Part shown: in pieces, positions 17,480-27,787 of the stretch | Position numbering within the stretch: position 1 is the first letter of the stretch | Layout: the number at the start of each line of letters is the position of its first letter | Assembly: GCA_024707385.1 (NCBI GenBank) | Contig: JANPZW010000009.1 | Span: 496,001-560,000 of the forward strand | DNA from: Cellvibrionaceae bacterium | Lineage (GTDB): Bacteria > Pseudomonadota > Gammaproteobacteria > Pseudomonadales > Cellvibrionaceae | Direction of reading: 5' to 3' | Length of the DNA: 64,000 nucleotides | The notes under the pieces: generated by a model | What the model saw: only the letters and a program-made list of their open reading frames with translations | Database searches by the model: none | Told to the model about the DNA's origin: nothing | Program-made: the position numbers and the translations under genes

Positions 17480-18141
17480 CTGCCTGGAAAATATAGACTA
17501 AATTTAAATACTGCAGGACGAAGCGTTACAGACAATACGTCGAAATGTAGGCATAAATAAAAGACTTTATTTCTAGCAGCAGCGCACTCTATAGAGATCG
17601 GGGGTGCTTGTCCAGTCATATTTGGCTTGCGCGCATGGTGTGCCGCCGTACATATCGCCAGCTTGAACGCGCCGACCAGAACCCGCCCGAGCACACCGAG
17701 CCACCAACCTGGAACGATATCGCGCAACACAACTTACCGCCCTGCCAAGAGCTCCTCTGTGGCCCGCTCGAACACTCCCACCCAACACACCAATCGACAC
17801 TAACCGAAAAACATGTTCTTTAAATAATCAACCCAAAATCCGCGCCCAACCCAGTCTCAATTCCCTATTTTTACAAGATTGAATTTTCCACCTTTTCAAA
17901 ACCTATTTTATAAATTACCAATTCCAGAAATTTCGAAAATAGCGCTTAAATACAGCCTCAACTTGATAAAACGCGGTTTGCTGCATAAGCTTTTTTTAAT
18001 TAAGCTGGCGTCGGTTAGAATCCAAGTAAACCCGCGCCAAGGACGGATTCGGCCGCAAACAATAATGACTACGGAAAGGCGTTTCTACGACTCTCCAGTT
18101 GCGCAACAATCTCATCTTCGATATCGCAAAAAGGAACCAAC
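17480..18141. other. Long intergenic region without a supported gene
   Basis: Two overlapping minus-strand open frames (17467-17730 and 17573-17800) and short plus-strand frames have no family features and poor codon character. The region separates the cold-shock gene from the poly-Ser lipoprotein gene. The A/T-rich part from 17860 to 18000 may hold the promoter of the latter. Confidence 0.4.
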
Positions 18142-19956
18142 ATGGCAACTGTTCACTCCAGGCCTTTTTCACGCTGGGCCGTCTCTGCATTCATACTGGC
18201 AAGTTATTTAGGCATCATCGGGTGCTCCAACTCAGACAACGACCGCAAATCTGCGCCGCAAAATATCACTGTTGTCGATCCCTCCACACCCTCGCCAGTT
18301 TCATCAAGCAGTTCTTCATCATCATCGTCATCATCCGCCTCGTCCTCAGCGTCATCATCCGGGGTCACTACGCCAGGCAATCCGACCAATCCCGACGATT
18401 TGAGAGATGCCCAAGGCAACCCAGTGCTGTTAAATATCGAAGTGGTTAATGAAACCTTGGAACTCAAAGGTGAAACCGCTATTCATTTAAATTTTACGGA
18501 TGAAGATGGCGAATCCGTTCCCCCCATAGGGGGAACCTGGAAAGCCAATTCGCCCTGCCTGGAGGGAGGCCTAGCGGAAATTTCCGCACCAACCACCACA
18601 ACCAACCGTATCAGCTTTAACTACATTACCCGCGGTTGTGTCGGCGAAGACGTCATCACCTTTACCACTCCCGAATTCGCAACCGTGGCCTATTCCACTG
18701 CGGTGACGATTGAGGATCAGGTGTCATTTATATCCTGGGTAAGTTCTGAGCCGAGCAGTATCGCCATCAGCGGTAGCGGTGGCGTTGAAAAATCAATTGT
18801 GACATTCCGTCTTAATGGCTCTTACGGGGAAGCGGTTGCGGGGCAACTGGTGAACTTCCGTCTCGAGGGTTTGGCCGGCGATACAGTGCGGCTGGTAGAT
18901 AACACCGCGATTTCCAACAGCGAAGGTCTAGTGCGCGCCGCCGTGCTCTCGGGCTCCATGCCTAACGTGGTAACTGTTTTAGCGCGTCACGAGGAAAGCG
19001 GCGCTGAAGCACCCTCCGGCGGTTTGATTGTGGCGACCGGCTTGCCTTCTGCTGACCATGTCCACTTAGCGCTCAGTGAAAGATCCATTAACGTCTGGAA
19101 TAGAATCAATGACCCGACCACCAATATTTCAGTTGCAGTGACTGATCGAGTTGGTAACCCAGTGGCAGATGGCACCATAATTAATTTCGTCAGCCCAGAT
19201 GGTGGTGCTGTCACCAACCACTGTGTCACAGAAAAAAATACCTGCGCCGTTGAATGGAAACCGGATGGACGCAAACCAGCCAATGGTCGAGCGCGAATCT
19301 TGGCAACGGTTAAAGGAACGGAAAATTTTGTCGATAATAACGGCAATAATGTTTTTGATGATGGCGATACTTTCAATAATGCCTTTGACCTTGGCGAGCC
19401 GTTCATCGACCTCGACAACAGCGGCGGCTATACCCCCGGCGACTATTTTGTCGATACCAATCGCAATGGCACGCGCGACGGCGGCGACAGCCTTTGGAAC
19501 GGATTGAACTGTCAGCATGCGAGTCTCTGTTCTGACCCCATACAATTTGTTGATCTCGGCGTTCAGACGGTGGTGTACATGTCCAATGGTGCCAACCCAA
19601 CCATTTGTGAAGAAGGCGATTTCGCACCCAGCAGCTTCACTACCACTGTGAGTTCACGCATCAACCTAAGCGGTTTATATCTGTCCGATGGCAACGATGC
19701 CGCACAAAACCCCGGTTATGTTTGCGCAACGGGTAATCCACTTCCAGCGGGAACGGAAATTTCATTCAGCGTATCCAGTGGAGAGCTGGTAGGCATAACG
19801 TCCTGGACTGTACAAACAAACGCTTCTCTACCAACCGGCCCATATGATGTTCGTTTTAAAGCCGGCACTACTGCCGATATAAGTCTTCTGACGCTAAGGG
19901 TTGAGGTTCCTGGCGAAGCTCCCAAAGAATACTATTGGGATATTGATGTTCAATAA
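18142..19956 (+). CDS. Poly-Ser lipoprotein with Ig-like (Big-1/invasin-type) domains and Ca-binding loops
   Basis: The 604-residue protein has a lipoprotein signal (GIIGC, Cys28), a poly-Ser/Ala linker (about residues 53-76), and then several immunoglobulin-like domains. Segments such as NISVAVTDRVGNPVADGTIINFVSP are typical of Big-1 domains. A middle region (about residues 395-455) is rich in Asp-x-Asp/Asn-x-Gly loops, for example VDNNGNNVFDDGD and FVDTNRNGTRDGGD, the pattern of EF-hand or dockerin-like calcium sites. AAGGA upstream supports the start at 18142. It is likely a surface-exposed structural or adhesive protein; ligand unknown. The 18 kb region has no partner gene besides the following lipoprotein on the other strand. 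Confidence 0.82.
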   Translation: MATVHSRPFSRWAVSAFILASYLGIIGCSNSDNDRKSAPQNITVVDPSTPSPVSSSSSSSSSSSSASSSASSSGVTTPGNPTNPDDLRDAQGNPVLLNIEVVNETLELKGETAIHLNFTDEDGESVPPIGGTWKANSPCLEGGLAEISAPTTTTNRISFNYITRGCVGEDVITFTTPEFATVAYSTAVTIEDQVSFISWVSSEPSSIAISGSGGVEKSIVTFRLNGSYGEAVAGQLVNFRLEGLAGDTVRLVDNTAISNSEGLVRAAVLSGSMPNVVTVLARHEESGAEAPSGGLIVATGLPSADHVHLALSERSINVWNRINDPTTNISVAVTDRVGNPVADGTIINFVSPDGGAVTNHCVTEKNTCAVEWKPDGRKPANGRARILATVKGTENFVDNNGNNVFDDGDTFNNAFDLGEPFIDLDNSGGYTPGDYFVDTNRNGTRDGGDSLWNGLNCQHASLCSDPIQFVDLGVQTVVYMSNGANPTICEEGDFAPSSFTTTVSSRINLSGLYLSDGNDAAQNPGYVCATGNPLPAGTEISFSVSSGELVGITSWTVQTNASLPTGPYDVRFKAGTTADISLLTLRVEVPGEAPKEYYWDIDVQ

Positions 19957-19965
19957 TTTTCAGCA

Positions 19966-19999
19966 TAAAAAAATCCCGGCAATCGCCGGGATTTTTTTC
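19966..19999. terminator. Bidirectional Rho-independent terminator
   Basis: A perfect 14-base inverted repeat (19967-19980 and 19985-19998, AAAAAAATCCCGGC) with a four-base loop lies between the convergent lipoprotein genes. Each strand ends in a run of seven T. Confidence 0.9.
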
Positions 20000-20016
20000 G
20001 GGATTCGCTATTTTGC

Positions 20017-20985
20017 TCAATCCGCGCGCAGTAACGCTACCCGTTTAAACCCCTCACCGGACTCATCCGGACCTGTAATAAAAAAACCTTCATCAGACAA
20101 AGACAAAGTCACAGGTATCACCGCTACATCCTTTATCAGCATCGTCATGTCAAGCTCAAACTCACTATTACCTTTTTGAGAGAGGTGACGCAAAGCAAAG
20201 GTGGTGTCTTCCCAACGGCCTTCCCCGAACCCACCCGAACTGCTGCCAATACCGCTGCTACTCACAGCACTGCTACTACTGCCAACATCACTGCTACTAC
20301 TGCCAACATCACTGCTACTGTTGCTAATAAAAACTCTACTACTGCTGCTGCCGCTGCTACTGCTACTGCTACTGATTCCACTGCTGCTCGTAGATGGGCC
20401 GCCGCCAAAAGATTTAATCTTTCCTGAAGTGGCGCTGGTGAATTCAATCACCTCACACAATTCCGTACCGACATGATTCAACATCACCTCCTCGCAGGGC
20501 ACACTCCACTTCCCCAATACTTTAGATATCCACTGATCAGGCAGATAAGAAAGCTCGTAGGTCGGCTCCAAAAGCGGTTCGAGTAGATTGAAGGGATCGC
20601 TCGCTGAAGTAATTGAACCTGCGAGTCCCTGCTCTGTTTGCCACAGCAAAATTGTTCCTTCGGCCCGATAATCAGGTGCGGAAACCTGCAGAGTTGTGGT
20701 CAGCGCCCCGTCTTCCGCGAATGAATCCTGCTTGCTGTCGATGCGAACCGGGAGGACGTTATTGTCGATTCCGTACGCTTCCGGATCACAGGCGCCCTCT
20801 TCCAGACTGTAGAAGCTTAGGAGCATTTGCTCATCGGTGAAGGTGACATTGACTTGACATGAGTCGTAAAAACCATGGTCAATATTCCAATGACCACTGA
20901 TATCCAGCACAGGCTCTTTGGTATCGTCGCCACATGCGGTCAATAGTGAAAGAAGGGTTGGGACGAGCCATCGATAATTATTCAT
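20017..20985 (-). CDS. Lipoprotein with an internal poly-Ser linker, unknown function
   Basis: The 322-residue protein has a lipoprotein signal (LSLLTAC, Cys18) and a well-formed globular N-terminal part (about 20-215) with several Cys. A Ser-rich linker with short repeats (SSSDVGSSSSDVG, about residues 225-270) follows, then a small C-terminal domain. Unlike the other poly-Ser proteins here the linker is internal, separating two domains. I recognise no family. GGAG six to ten bases before the ATG at 20985 supports that start over the extension to 21054. The convergent terminator at 19966 ends the gene. It is probably an outer-membrane-anchored protein. Confidence 0.75.
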   Translation of the reverse strand: MNNYRWLVPTLLSLLTACGDDTKEPVLDISGHWNIDHGFYDSCQVNVTFTDEQMLLSFYSLEEGACDPEAYGIDNNVLPVRIDSKQDSFAEDGALTTTLQVSAPDYRAEGTILLWQTEQGLAGSITSASDPFNLLEPLLEPTYELSYLPDQWISKVLGKWSVPCEEVMLNHVGTELCEVIEFTSATSGKIKSFGGGPSTSSSGISSSSSSSGSSSSRVFISNSSSDVGSSSSDVGSSSSAVSSSGIGSSSGGFGEGRWEDTTFALRHLSQKGNSEFELDMTMLIKDVAVIPVTLSLSDEGFFITGPDESGEGFKRVALLRAD

Positions 20986-21201
20986 ATATTCTCCTTTTTT
21001 GGGGTGTGCGTCGGCATCAATTCTCTCGTGCCGCCTGATCTGCAAAATAACCAAAAAGAAGATTGGGCAAAATACGCAATTTTACGAAACTGTCAGCATA
21101 CGCTGCACAATAAAAGCACCTGCTTATCGCGGTCACACGTCCCGTGATGTTAGACTCTGAAAGACTATTCTTACTGCCCGCAAGGTTCATTCGAGAATTT
21201 C

Positions 21202-21595
21202 ATGCAGTCAGGATCCCCCCTCTTCGCCGCGACGGAAATTTGATTTCACTTTCATCGCGCCCGCTGCGTTGTGCAATCTGGCATTTATTCTGGGCACCAT
21301 TCCGCCGATTTTTTGTTTGCGGGCACGGGCTTTTGCTTATATTTCTGTCGGCATATTTTTATTTTCGATCGCGATACATATTTACATCCTGTTCCGCTGG
21401 CGACGCTATCAAGACTCGTCCCCATTGGGATATGCCATAGTCCAACCCGCATTGCATATGATCATGCTGATTTATGCCCTGGCAGCCGGGGCCGCTGACT
21501 TCTGCGCGCCCAGTCCGCCAAGCGAACGCGTCTATGCACCCTTTCGGGAGCTGCCGCCGCCGCCGGACATTCCCGACACAACTGCAAACCCCTAG
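21202..21595 (+). CDS. Small membrane protein, probably frameshifted, unknown function
   Basis: A frame with hydrophobic segments (APAALCNLAFILGTIPPIF, ISVGIFLFSIAIHIYILF, ALHMIMLIYALAAGAA) is open from 21269. Reading from ATG at 21202 gives MQSGSPLFAATEI, which joins DFTFIAPAALCNLAF if one base is removed at about 21236-21241 (AAATTT). This makes a 130-residue protein with about three helices and a proline-rich tail. No family recognised and no strong ribosome-binding site, so the call is tentative. It may be inner-membrane. Its neighbours are unrelated lipoprotein genes. Confidence 0.4.
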
Positions 21596-21821
21596 GCCCG
21601 GGAGATGCGAGCTCCACCTGCGTAAAACTGTGGCCCACCTCTCAGTTATCACTTCTTTGTCCTATATATAGGCCCAGCCCTCACAGGTTTCTCACATTCT
21701 GGCTCTATATTCGCCCCAACATGAAGATCCCGGGGGTACTAGCGTGCAGTACACCGCAGCGGGACGCTCAGCAAGCTGTATACATCCATATTTTTACAAT
21801 AACTTCGATCAGGTACATCTT

Positions 21822-22853
21822 ATGGCCAATTTATTGAAACCAAGATCAGGAGCTACCCGTCTTCAACTCACTGCATGTCTCGTCGCCGCGCTTTTGGTAG
21901 GTTGTGGTGGCCAGACTGGAACGAACTCATCGTCTAGCAGCTCAAGCTCTTCATCCAGCAGCTCAAGCTCATCGTCTTCCAGCAGCTCGAGTTCATCATC
22001 TTCCAGCAGCTCCAGCTCGTCTTCCAGTTCCTCATCAAGCTCAAGCTCGTCCTCTTCGAGTTCGTCTGGCAACCTCATCAGCACCCGCCCCACCAGCGGC
22101 CAGAAAAACATCACTGTCGGTGGCAGAAGTCGTTCTTATAACTTGCATGTACCAAACAGCTACCCGACAAACCGCTACGTACCGCTGGTTATCCGCTTCC
22201 ACGGCCTGGGTGGCAACGGTGGGCAGGAAATCAACTCCGGTTACCGCAGTATCGCTGACCAGGAAGGCTTTATCCTCGTAGCACCCTCCGGAGCTGCGGG
22301 CAGCGCAGGCGCGGCCTGGAATGTCGGCCCCTGCTGCACCAGCGACCGCTCCGTAGATGACGTGGCCTTTGCCAAAGCCATCATTGAAGATGTTAAGAAA
22401 GTGGCGAATATTGATGTAAAACGCATTTATGCCACCGGCTTCTCCATGGGCGGCGGTATGACTCATTACCTCGCTTGCCACGCATCCGATGTATTTGCGG
22501 CATTTGCGCCGGAAGCGTTCGATCTGCTGCAGGAAAACGTCGGTCAATGTAATCCACGCCGCGCAGTGCCTATCCTCAGCCAACGCGCCTCCAATGACAG
22601 CTTGGTTAAGTACAACGGCGGTCAAGATTGTTTGACCGGTACCTGTATCAATTTCCTTGGCGCGGTGAATACCAACAACACCTGGAAGCAGAAGAGCGGC
22701 TGTACCAATCAAACCACTCAACAAGGACAATGCTTGATCAGCACCCAGTGTACCGATGGTGTTGAAGTGGGCTTGTGTACTCTCAACAATGGCCACTCAC
22801 CAGCGAGTGCGTCCGATGGTTGGAACTTCATGAAACGCTTTACCCTGCCCTAA
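21822..22853 (+). CDS. Poly-Ser lipoprotein esterase, CE1/PHB-depolymerase (LpqC) family
   Basis: The protein has a lipoprotein signal (LLVGC, Cys28), a run of 47 consecutive serines (residues 36-82) and an alpha/beta-hydrolase domain of about 255 residues. The nucleophile elbow GFSMGG has its Ser at about 208; the catalytic Asp is probably in SNDSLVKYN and the His in NNGHSPASA. CE1 members cleave feruloyl or acetyl esters from xylan; related LpqC enzymes act on polyesters. The start at 21822 is preferred because the signal sequence begins there. A strong terminator follows. It fits the plant cell-wall theme of the GH5 and GH9 genes. Confidence 0.88.
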   Translation: MANLLKPRSGATRLQLTACLVAALLVGCGGQTGTNSSSSSSSSSSSSSSSSSSSSSSSSSSSSSSSSSSSSSSSSSSSSSSSGNLISTRPTSGQKNITVGGRSRSYNLHVPNSYPTNRYVPLVIRFHGLGGNGGQEINSGYRSIADQEGFILVAPSGAAGSAGAAWNVGPCCTSDRSVDDVAFAKAIIEDVKKVANIDVKRIYATGFSMGGGMTHYLACHASDVFAAFAPEAFDLLQENVGQCNPRRAVPILSQRASNDSLVKYNGGQDCLTGTCINFLGAVNTNNTWKQKSGCTNQTTQQGQCLISTQCTDGVEVGLCTLNNGHSPASASDGWNFMKRFTLP

Positions 22854-22863
22854 GCGGGTAAAC

Positions 22864-22892
22864 AAAAACGCCCCGGACTGCGGGGCGTTTTC
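22864..22892 (+). terminator. Rho-independent terminator of the CE1 esterase gene
   Basis: A perfect stem (22865-22875 and 22881-22891, AAAACGCCCCG) with a five-base loop and a terminal T tract lies 11 bases after the stop. Confidence 0.9.
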
Positions 22893-22943
22893 TCTTCAAG
22901 TTTTGAATACCTTTCTGCGATCAAATCTCCCGATCAATACTCA

Positions 22944-23980
22944 CTAAAACCGAAACCACACTCCAGTAAATGTCTTGCGTGAGGGATCGTCGAGTTTTTT
23001 GCACTCCACGCCATCGATAAGAATTGCACCTTGATCGTTAAAAAACATGATTTCATCGCGATTCTCCGGCGTGAAGAAGGCCTCTGGATTAGCAATATGT
23101 GCGTAGGGGAGCTCCAGCGGTTTCGGCTCGCCGACACCGTCCCAGGTGTAAAGGGTCGATGGATCATCACCGGCATAGGCTCCAGCGGCGATGAGATAGC
23201 GGCCGCGCCACCAACTCAATGCACGTATACCTCTGCCACCCAAGTCGAGTAATTGCGGAGCGCTGAAACGCGCCGCTTTTCCGTGAATCACCTCTTCAGG
23301 ATTGAGCAACGCCACTAGCAAGGCTTTCTGCTGCGGCAGCGGATTGCGAAAACCGATCCATACGCCGCCCTCCTTGCGCGCGGTCAGTCCTTCTATATTG
23401 AGACCTCCTGGCTCCTTGGGAGCTTTTGCGCCGCCTCCGCCAGCTCGAATGAATTCATTCGCGGATCGGCTATCAGATCCGCGAGCAGGTTCTCATACAC
23501 TTTGCCAGCCACCTGCACGTGCGTGTTTTTATCCCCCAGCGTGGTGGCAAAAAAGTGCAGCCGCTCGGCGCGGTATTTCCCCGAGCTGTTGCGCCCGTGG
23601 GAGGTAATCCAGTACGCCAGTCCCTTGTAGAGCGTGGCGCCCTCAATATCGAGTTCCGGCGGCGCCTTCGGCGGCATACCGGGTTTTTTGCGCGGGCGCG
23701 GGTGGAGACCTAGTTCTGCCGACAGATCGTAAACTTCCAACGGATCACCGCCGGCATTTACGTCGTACACCCGCAGAACATTGTCTTCATCGTCGGCGAT
23801 GACAAAACGATTAGCGGACAGGGGTATCGCTCCGGAGGCATCACACATACCGCGAAAAACCACAGGCCCTGACGGCAACGCCTGGGATGATTGTGACTGG
23901 CATGCCGGAAGCGCACTGGCAAATAATGCAGCCATTGTCCAGACGGCAGCCGATCTGGTCGGATATTGTTTTTTCTTCAT
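22944..23980 (-). CDS. DUF3616 lipoprotein or exported protein, frameshifted
   Basis: The two halves (open frames 23980-23393 and 23321-22944) form one DUF3616 protein of about 345 residues. The N-terminal half has a signal ending PACQSQ (possible lipobox Cys) followed by FRGMCDASGAIPLS and FVIADDEDNVLRVYD, then GLAYWITSHGRNSSGKYR. The C-terminal half has GGRGIRALSWWRGRYLIAAG. The frames join if one T is added to the run of four at 23424-23427 (AEAAQ-KAPKEPGGLNIEGLT). DUF3616 has a beta-propeller-like pattern and unknown function. It lies convergent to the CE1 gene and divergent from the 24.4 kb gene. The break is probably an error. Confidence 0.82.
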
Positions 23981-24136
23981 AGGATCCTGCTCGCCATAGG
24001 CATCAACAATAATTGCATAGCATTACAACAACGCAAAAAAATCCTGACAACGTTCCCGCGGGAACTTTACAGATCTTTACCCCCACTCGCTTTTGTGCTC
24101 TGCTTCGCTGAATGCAATTGACCCCTTTCGCAACCG

Positions 24137-24198
24137 ACCCTTGTGTAAGTCACCTGCGACCCTTTGTAGTTCTTTAAGAACCCTTTGTAAGAGTTCTT
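24137..24198. repeat. Three direct repeats of ACCCTTTGTAAG-like sequence at 21-22 base spacing
   Basis: Copies begin at 24137, 24159 and 24180, with the shared core ACCCTTtGTAaGt and TTCTT following in the last two. Spacing of about two helical turns places them on one face of the DNA. They lie between divergent genes and may be an operator for a regulator I cannot name. Confidence 0.5.
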
Positions 24199-24422
24199 CA
24201 GGTTAGACAGATCTACAATCACCGCTGGCAAGTTCAACATCCGCCGAATCCCTAGCTCATTTCAAACAAATCCAACGATAATTTTTTAATCTTTGATTTT
24301 TAAAGAATTTTTTCGCGGACGCCTTCTTTGTTCAGTGCGCTGGTCAGCATATGGCCCCGCTTTTGCAATTACCGGTTCATCGGAGGAGCGCCAGGATCTA
24401 CGCACCCTTTGAGCTTCAAGGA

Positions 24423-24917
24423 ATGAACCCTCCCCACAATAAGCCAAAAGAGTTGAATTCTATGAGATTGTTTGTTGCTCTTAGACTGCCCAATGACAGC
24501 CACGCCAAGAACGCAATCGAAGGCGTCCATACCAATGAGAATGCTCGCGGCGAGCTGGTGGATTTGAATATCACCCGCTTTCATCCCGCACTGCGCAATA
24601 TCAATGAATATCTGCGCGATAGCGGAGCTCTGCCGGAATTTCGCAAGCCAGAGCGGGCTCGACGCGGTAGGCCCTCCAGTAAACAACCCTTGGAAGCTGA
24701 CAACTGCCGGTTGTTCTGGTGTGAAGTGGAAACTGATCTGGCGCTGGAAGATTGGTACGCGATGCCGGAAGTGGAAGCAGTAATCGCGCGGGAGGAGTTC
24801 AATAAATTTGTGCTTTCGATCCGCTGCAAATCCGGTGCTGCATATATCGCAGCCTGTGAAGATTATGCTCGTAAGCTGCCTCTGCGCACTGAACCACGTC
24901 GCTCCAAAGCCGCTTAA
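24423..24917 (+). CDS. Hypothetical protein, start uncertain
   Basis: From ATG at 24423 the product has 164 residues; the alternative ATG at 24462 gives MRLFVALRLPND and 151 residues. It is soluble and charged with no signal peptide, and contains EFRKPERARRGRPSSKQ in the middle and a Lys/Arg-rich tail. No known family recognised. It lies in a locus with the direct repeats upstream and ends in a perfect hairpin downstream. Codon use and length support it being real, but the role is open. Confidence 0.6.
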   Translation: MNPPHNKPKELNSMRLFVALRLPNDSHAKNAIEGVHTNENARGELVDLNITRFHPALRNINEYLRDSGALPEFRKPERARRGRPSSKQPLEADNCRLFWCEVETDLALEDWYAMPEVEAVIAREEFNKFVLSIRCKSGAAYIAACEDYARKLPLRTEPRRSKAA

Positions 24918-24935
24918 TCAAGAAGCCCTTCATGG

Positions 24936-24962
24936 AAACCTCCCGGACTTTCCGGGAGGTGG
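24936..24962. terminator. Strong hairpin between convergent genes
   Basis: A perfect nine-base stem (24939-24947 and 24951-24959, CCTCCCGGA) with a three-base loop lies between the hypothetical gene and the GH9 gene. On the minus strand it ends in three T, so termination may be modest. Confidence 0.7.
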
Positions 24963-24991
24963 GCACTTCAAGGAAACAATTCAAGACAGCT

Positions 24992-27572
24992 TCAGCGAGA
25001 CAGCAATTTTTCCGCTGCGTGGGTAAGAAATATATAAGCACTACCCATAGGGATCACGTATTCGTTTTGTCCCCAGAAAAACGGCCAATCGCTTTTGTTC
25101 TCCGGATAATCCGGCGCCAGCACCAGCACGCCCGGTACTACGCCGCCGGGAATAAAGGAAAAATCCGCGCGATTATTGCCGTACGCGTTGGTTTGCGAGC
25201 GCGCACCGACGCCGGAGACGAATGAATAGTTGGAGTCCGGATGCGTGCCGAATAAATAATTCAGGCTGCGATAAACCAGCTCGACGTCGATCAAATCCGG
25301 GAAAGCCTTGTGCAACCAATAGTTGCCAATGCCGAAGCCCATTACCGCGCTATTACCCGCCCAGCTGCCGCGCGTAATCGGCACGCCATAGGGATTTTCC
25401 TGCTCGATATCGCCCACTTTCAACAAATGGTTTTCCGCAAGCTCGCGCAATTCACCATTAAAGGCTTCATCCATAAACGGACGCGCCAACACCAGCATGG
25501 CGACATTTTCGCCCCAGAAGCGCTCTTTAATGTCCGGCAATAATTCTTTCACTGCGGTAGAGTAACGCGAATCACGAGTAGATAGCAGCAATTGCACCGC
25601 CGCCTTGAGTTTTTCATCTTCTAATTTTCCACCGGTGGTATTACCGAAGAAAAAGGTATTGGGCTTGCGGCCCGCTTCAAATTGCCAAACCTTTTGCGCT
25701 GTAACCAAACACTCATCTGCCAGCGCGTCGTTGTGGCCGCGCAGGGCGCGACTGGCTGCGGCCAGAGCAGCGGCGGAGCCGTAATTCAGCGCGGTGGTAT
25801 TGGAAGTGAAGGCCCATCGGTCATCGAAACGGCCGCTGTAACGCCCATCTTCCGGCATCACATCCTCCAGAGGGGTCGGATCCACGGTCGATGGGTTATA
25901 CATTTTTCCGACTTTGCGCGAGGCTGCGTGCGGATCCATTTTCGCGTTGTAGATTAAATTGTCCGTTTTGGTGGAGCCGTCGCCGAGGTGCGGGTATTGA
26001 TACAAATGCGCTTCGACAATGCCGGGAATGGCGTGGCCAATCGCGCGATGCTGAGCGATAAGCGCAAGCGTTCCGTGTTCGATCTGCTGCAGCAAATCAT
26101 TTTTGCCGTCAGGTCGATTGATCTCCGTATATTTTTTCTCCTGGCTGACCGTGGTGTTATCGCGATTGATGCCGAACTCTTCGTAGGCGAGCACCAGACC
26201 TAATACCGCCTGATATTGCGACTGGGTGCGGATATCGAAATCACCGGCGTCGTACCAGCCGCCGTAATTCAAACCGGGGATATGCTCAAACGGTTTGAAT
26301 TTGGTATCGAGATTTTCATCGTGAGCGAAAAGATCGAAATGCTCGTAATTCGGCGGAGCCTGTAGAGCGTCATCCATGTGCGACAAGCCGTGCCATACGC
26401 GATAGGCTTCACGCACACGCATGTGATCCATCTGTACCGGAAAAAAGTAATCTAGCGTCGGCTGCCAAACATCGGCAAAAATCTTCTCGCCGATACGGAA
26501 TGCGCTGGTCAGCTGGTCGCCATATTGCAATTGATAAATTCCGGATTCCTCCACTTCGGAAAAATCAAATACCCAATATTGGTAGCGCAGATAATCGCCC
26601 CAGTTTTCCGGCTTTTTTACTGAGGACCGTTTTTTTCTCGCCGTTGGCTTCAATCCGCAACAGACGCATGTCAACGATTTTGCTGTCGCGCTTGTCGAGC
26701 TCGATCACCGCGCGTTTGCTCTGTTTCGGGTGATAACCCACTTGCGAATGGCCAATCACTGCCGCGCGTATCCAGCCGGGTTGCGCATGCGGTTGCAGCT
26801 CCCATTCCAGCACTTTGCCGGTTTTGCCCGCGGGCAGCAGGCTGCGCACCACGTACCAGCCGTTCTGCGCTTTGGTGCGGCCATCAAACAACATCAATTC
26901 GCCACCGGTGTTGCGAATGGCGATCCGGTGCTCCGGATTTTCCGGCGCTAAAACCAGGTGTGAGCCGCGCGCCAGAGGTGCGGGTTCGGTCAATCCGGCG
27001 GTATTGGTCACTACGCCACCTGCGCTCGACGGGGCGCGTGGAAACTGGCCCGCTTTACCATCGGCGAGAAACGACTTGTCCCAATAAACTGCAGGGAGAA
27101 ATTCCAGATTGAATCCGGCTTTACCTGCCAGGGCTGCCGGCAGCGGCTGATCCAGATGTACGCTGACGACATAGTGGTCACCGCGACTGGTGACGCTGAC
27201 GGTGTAGGAAAAATTCAGTTCGGGATAGGAGAGTTTGGTGCTGATGGTATTGCCGGCGCGATCCACGCTCCGCTCCACCAATTGCCCCATGCCATCCCAT
27301 TGTTCCGGCACATGGGACATACGCACATCGCCATTGGTTACGGTGCGCTCACCGTGATGAATGATTTCGATACCGCTGGTCTTGGCGTCGAAGAACATGC
27401 CGCCCGGAGGGCTGCTGAACGCCAACAAATCTACCCCGGGTGAGGAAAAATATTCCGCTTCGACGAGTTGGGAAGTGACTTGTTGCTGTGGCTGATGCGC
27501 GCAGGCGCTCACGAGCAAAGCGCTGCCAAACACAGCGGCGAGTAGCCGCTGCTTGGAGGAGTTTGAAAACAT
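24992..27572 (-). CDS. Glycoside hydrolase family 9 endoglucanase-like lipoprotein, frameshifted
   Basis: Read as one gene, the product has about 859 residues. A lipoprotein signal (LLVSAC, Cys24) leads into a large beta-rich N-terminal region (about 25-285). Next is an N-terminal Ig-like domain of the CelD type (IGHSQVGYHPKQSKRAVIEL), and a GH9 domain from about 380. That domain has GGWYDAGDFD, with the two Asp residues of the GH9 base motif, and GQNEYVIPMGSAYIFL, with the likely acid Glu. It likely hydrolyses beta-1,4-glucans. The frames break in six T at 26613-26618; with five T, VLSKKPENWGDYL joins correctly. ATG at 27572 has GAGG upstream. The sequence is a divergent GH9, so the substrate is uncertain. 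Confidence 0.87.
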
Positions 27573-27787
27573 GCTGACCTCTATAGCTGATGCTGAAGGA
27601 AAACCAGACAAGCCATGTCGTTATTTTGCTTTTGTGCCTGCCAAGGATTGCCTAAAAACCGCATGAGCGCAAAGGTCAAACCTGAAAAAAAGTGATAAAA
27701 AAAGAAAATCACCGCCGATTTTTCTTCGAATCTACGGATTTTCTCCAACTTGCCATGTTTTTTTAACAGAACAGGTTAAATGATTCC
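27573..27787. other. Intergenic region between the RND operon end and the GH9 gene
   Basis: The 215-base AT-rich region contains the likely GH9 promoter. A short inverted repeat TTTAAC/GTTAAA (27764-27782) lies near the RND stop and might be a weak terminator. Nothing else recognised. Confidence 0.35.

Noticed and set aside
17467..17800. Two overlapping minus-strand open frames upstream of the cold-shock gene
   Set aside because: No recognisable domain, no ribosome-binding site, and they overlap in different frames.
26613..26618. Programmed ribosomal frameshifting or transcriptional slippage at the A/T runs
   Set aside because: The runs are short (5-7), occur in unrelated genes, break conserved domains and lack the usual stimulatory signals; assembly error is simpler.
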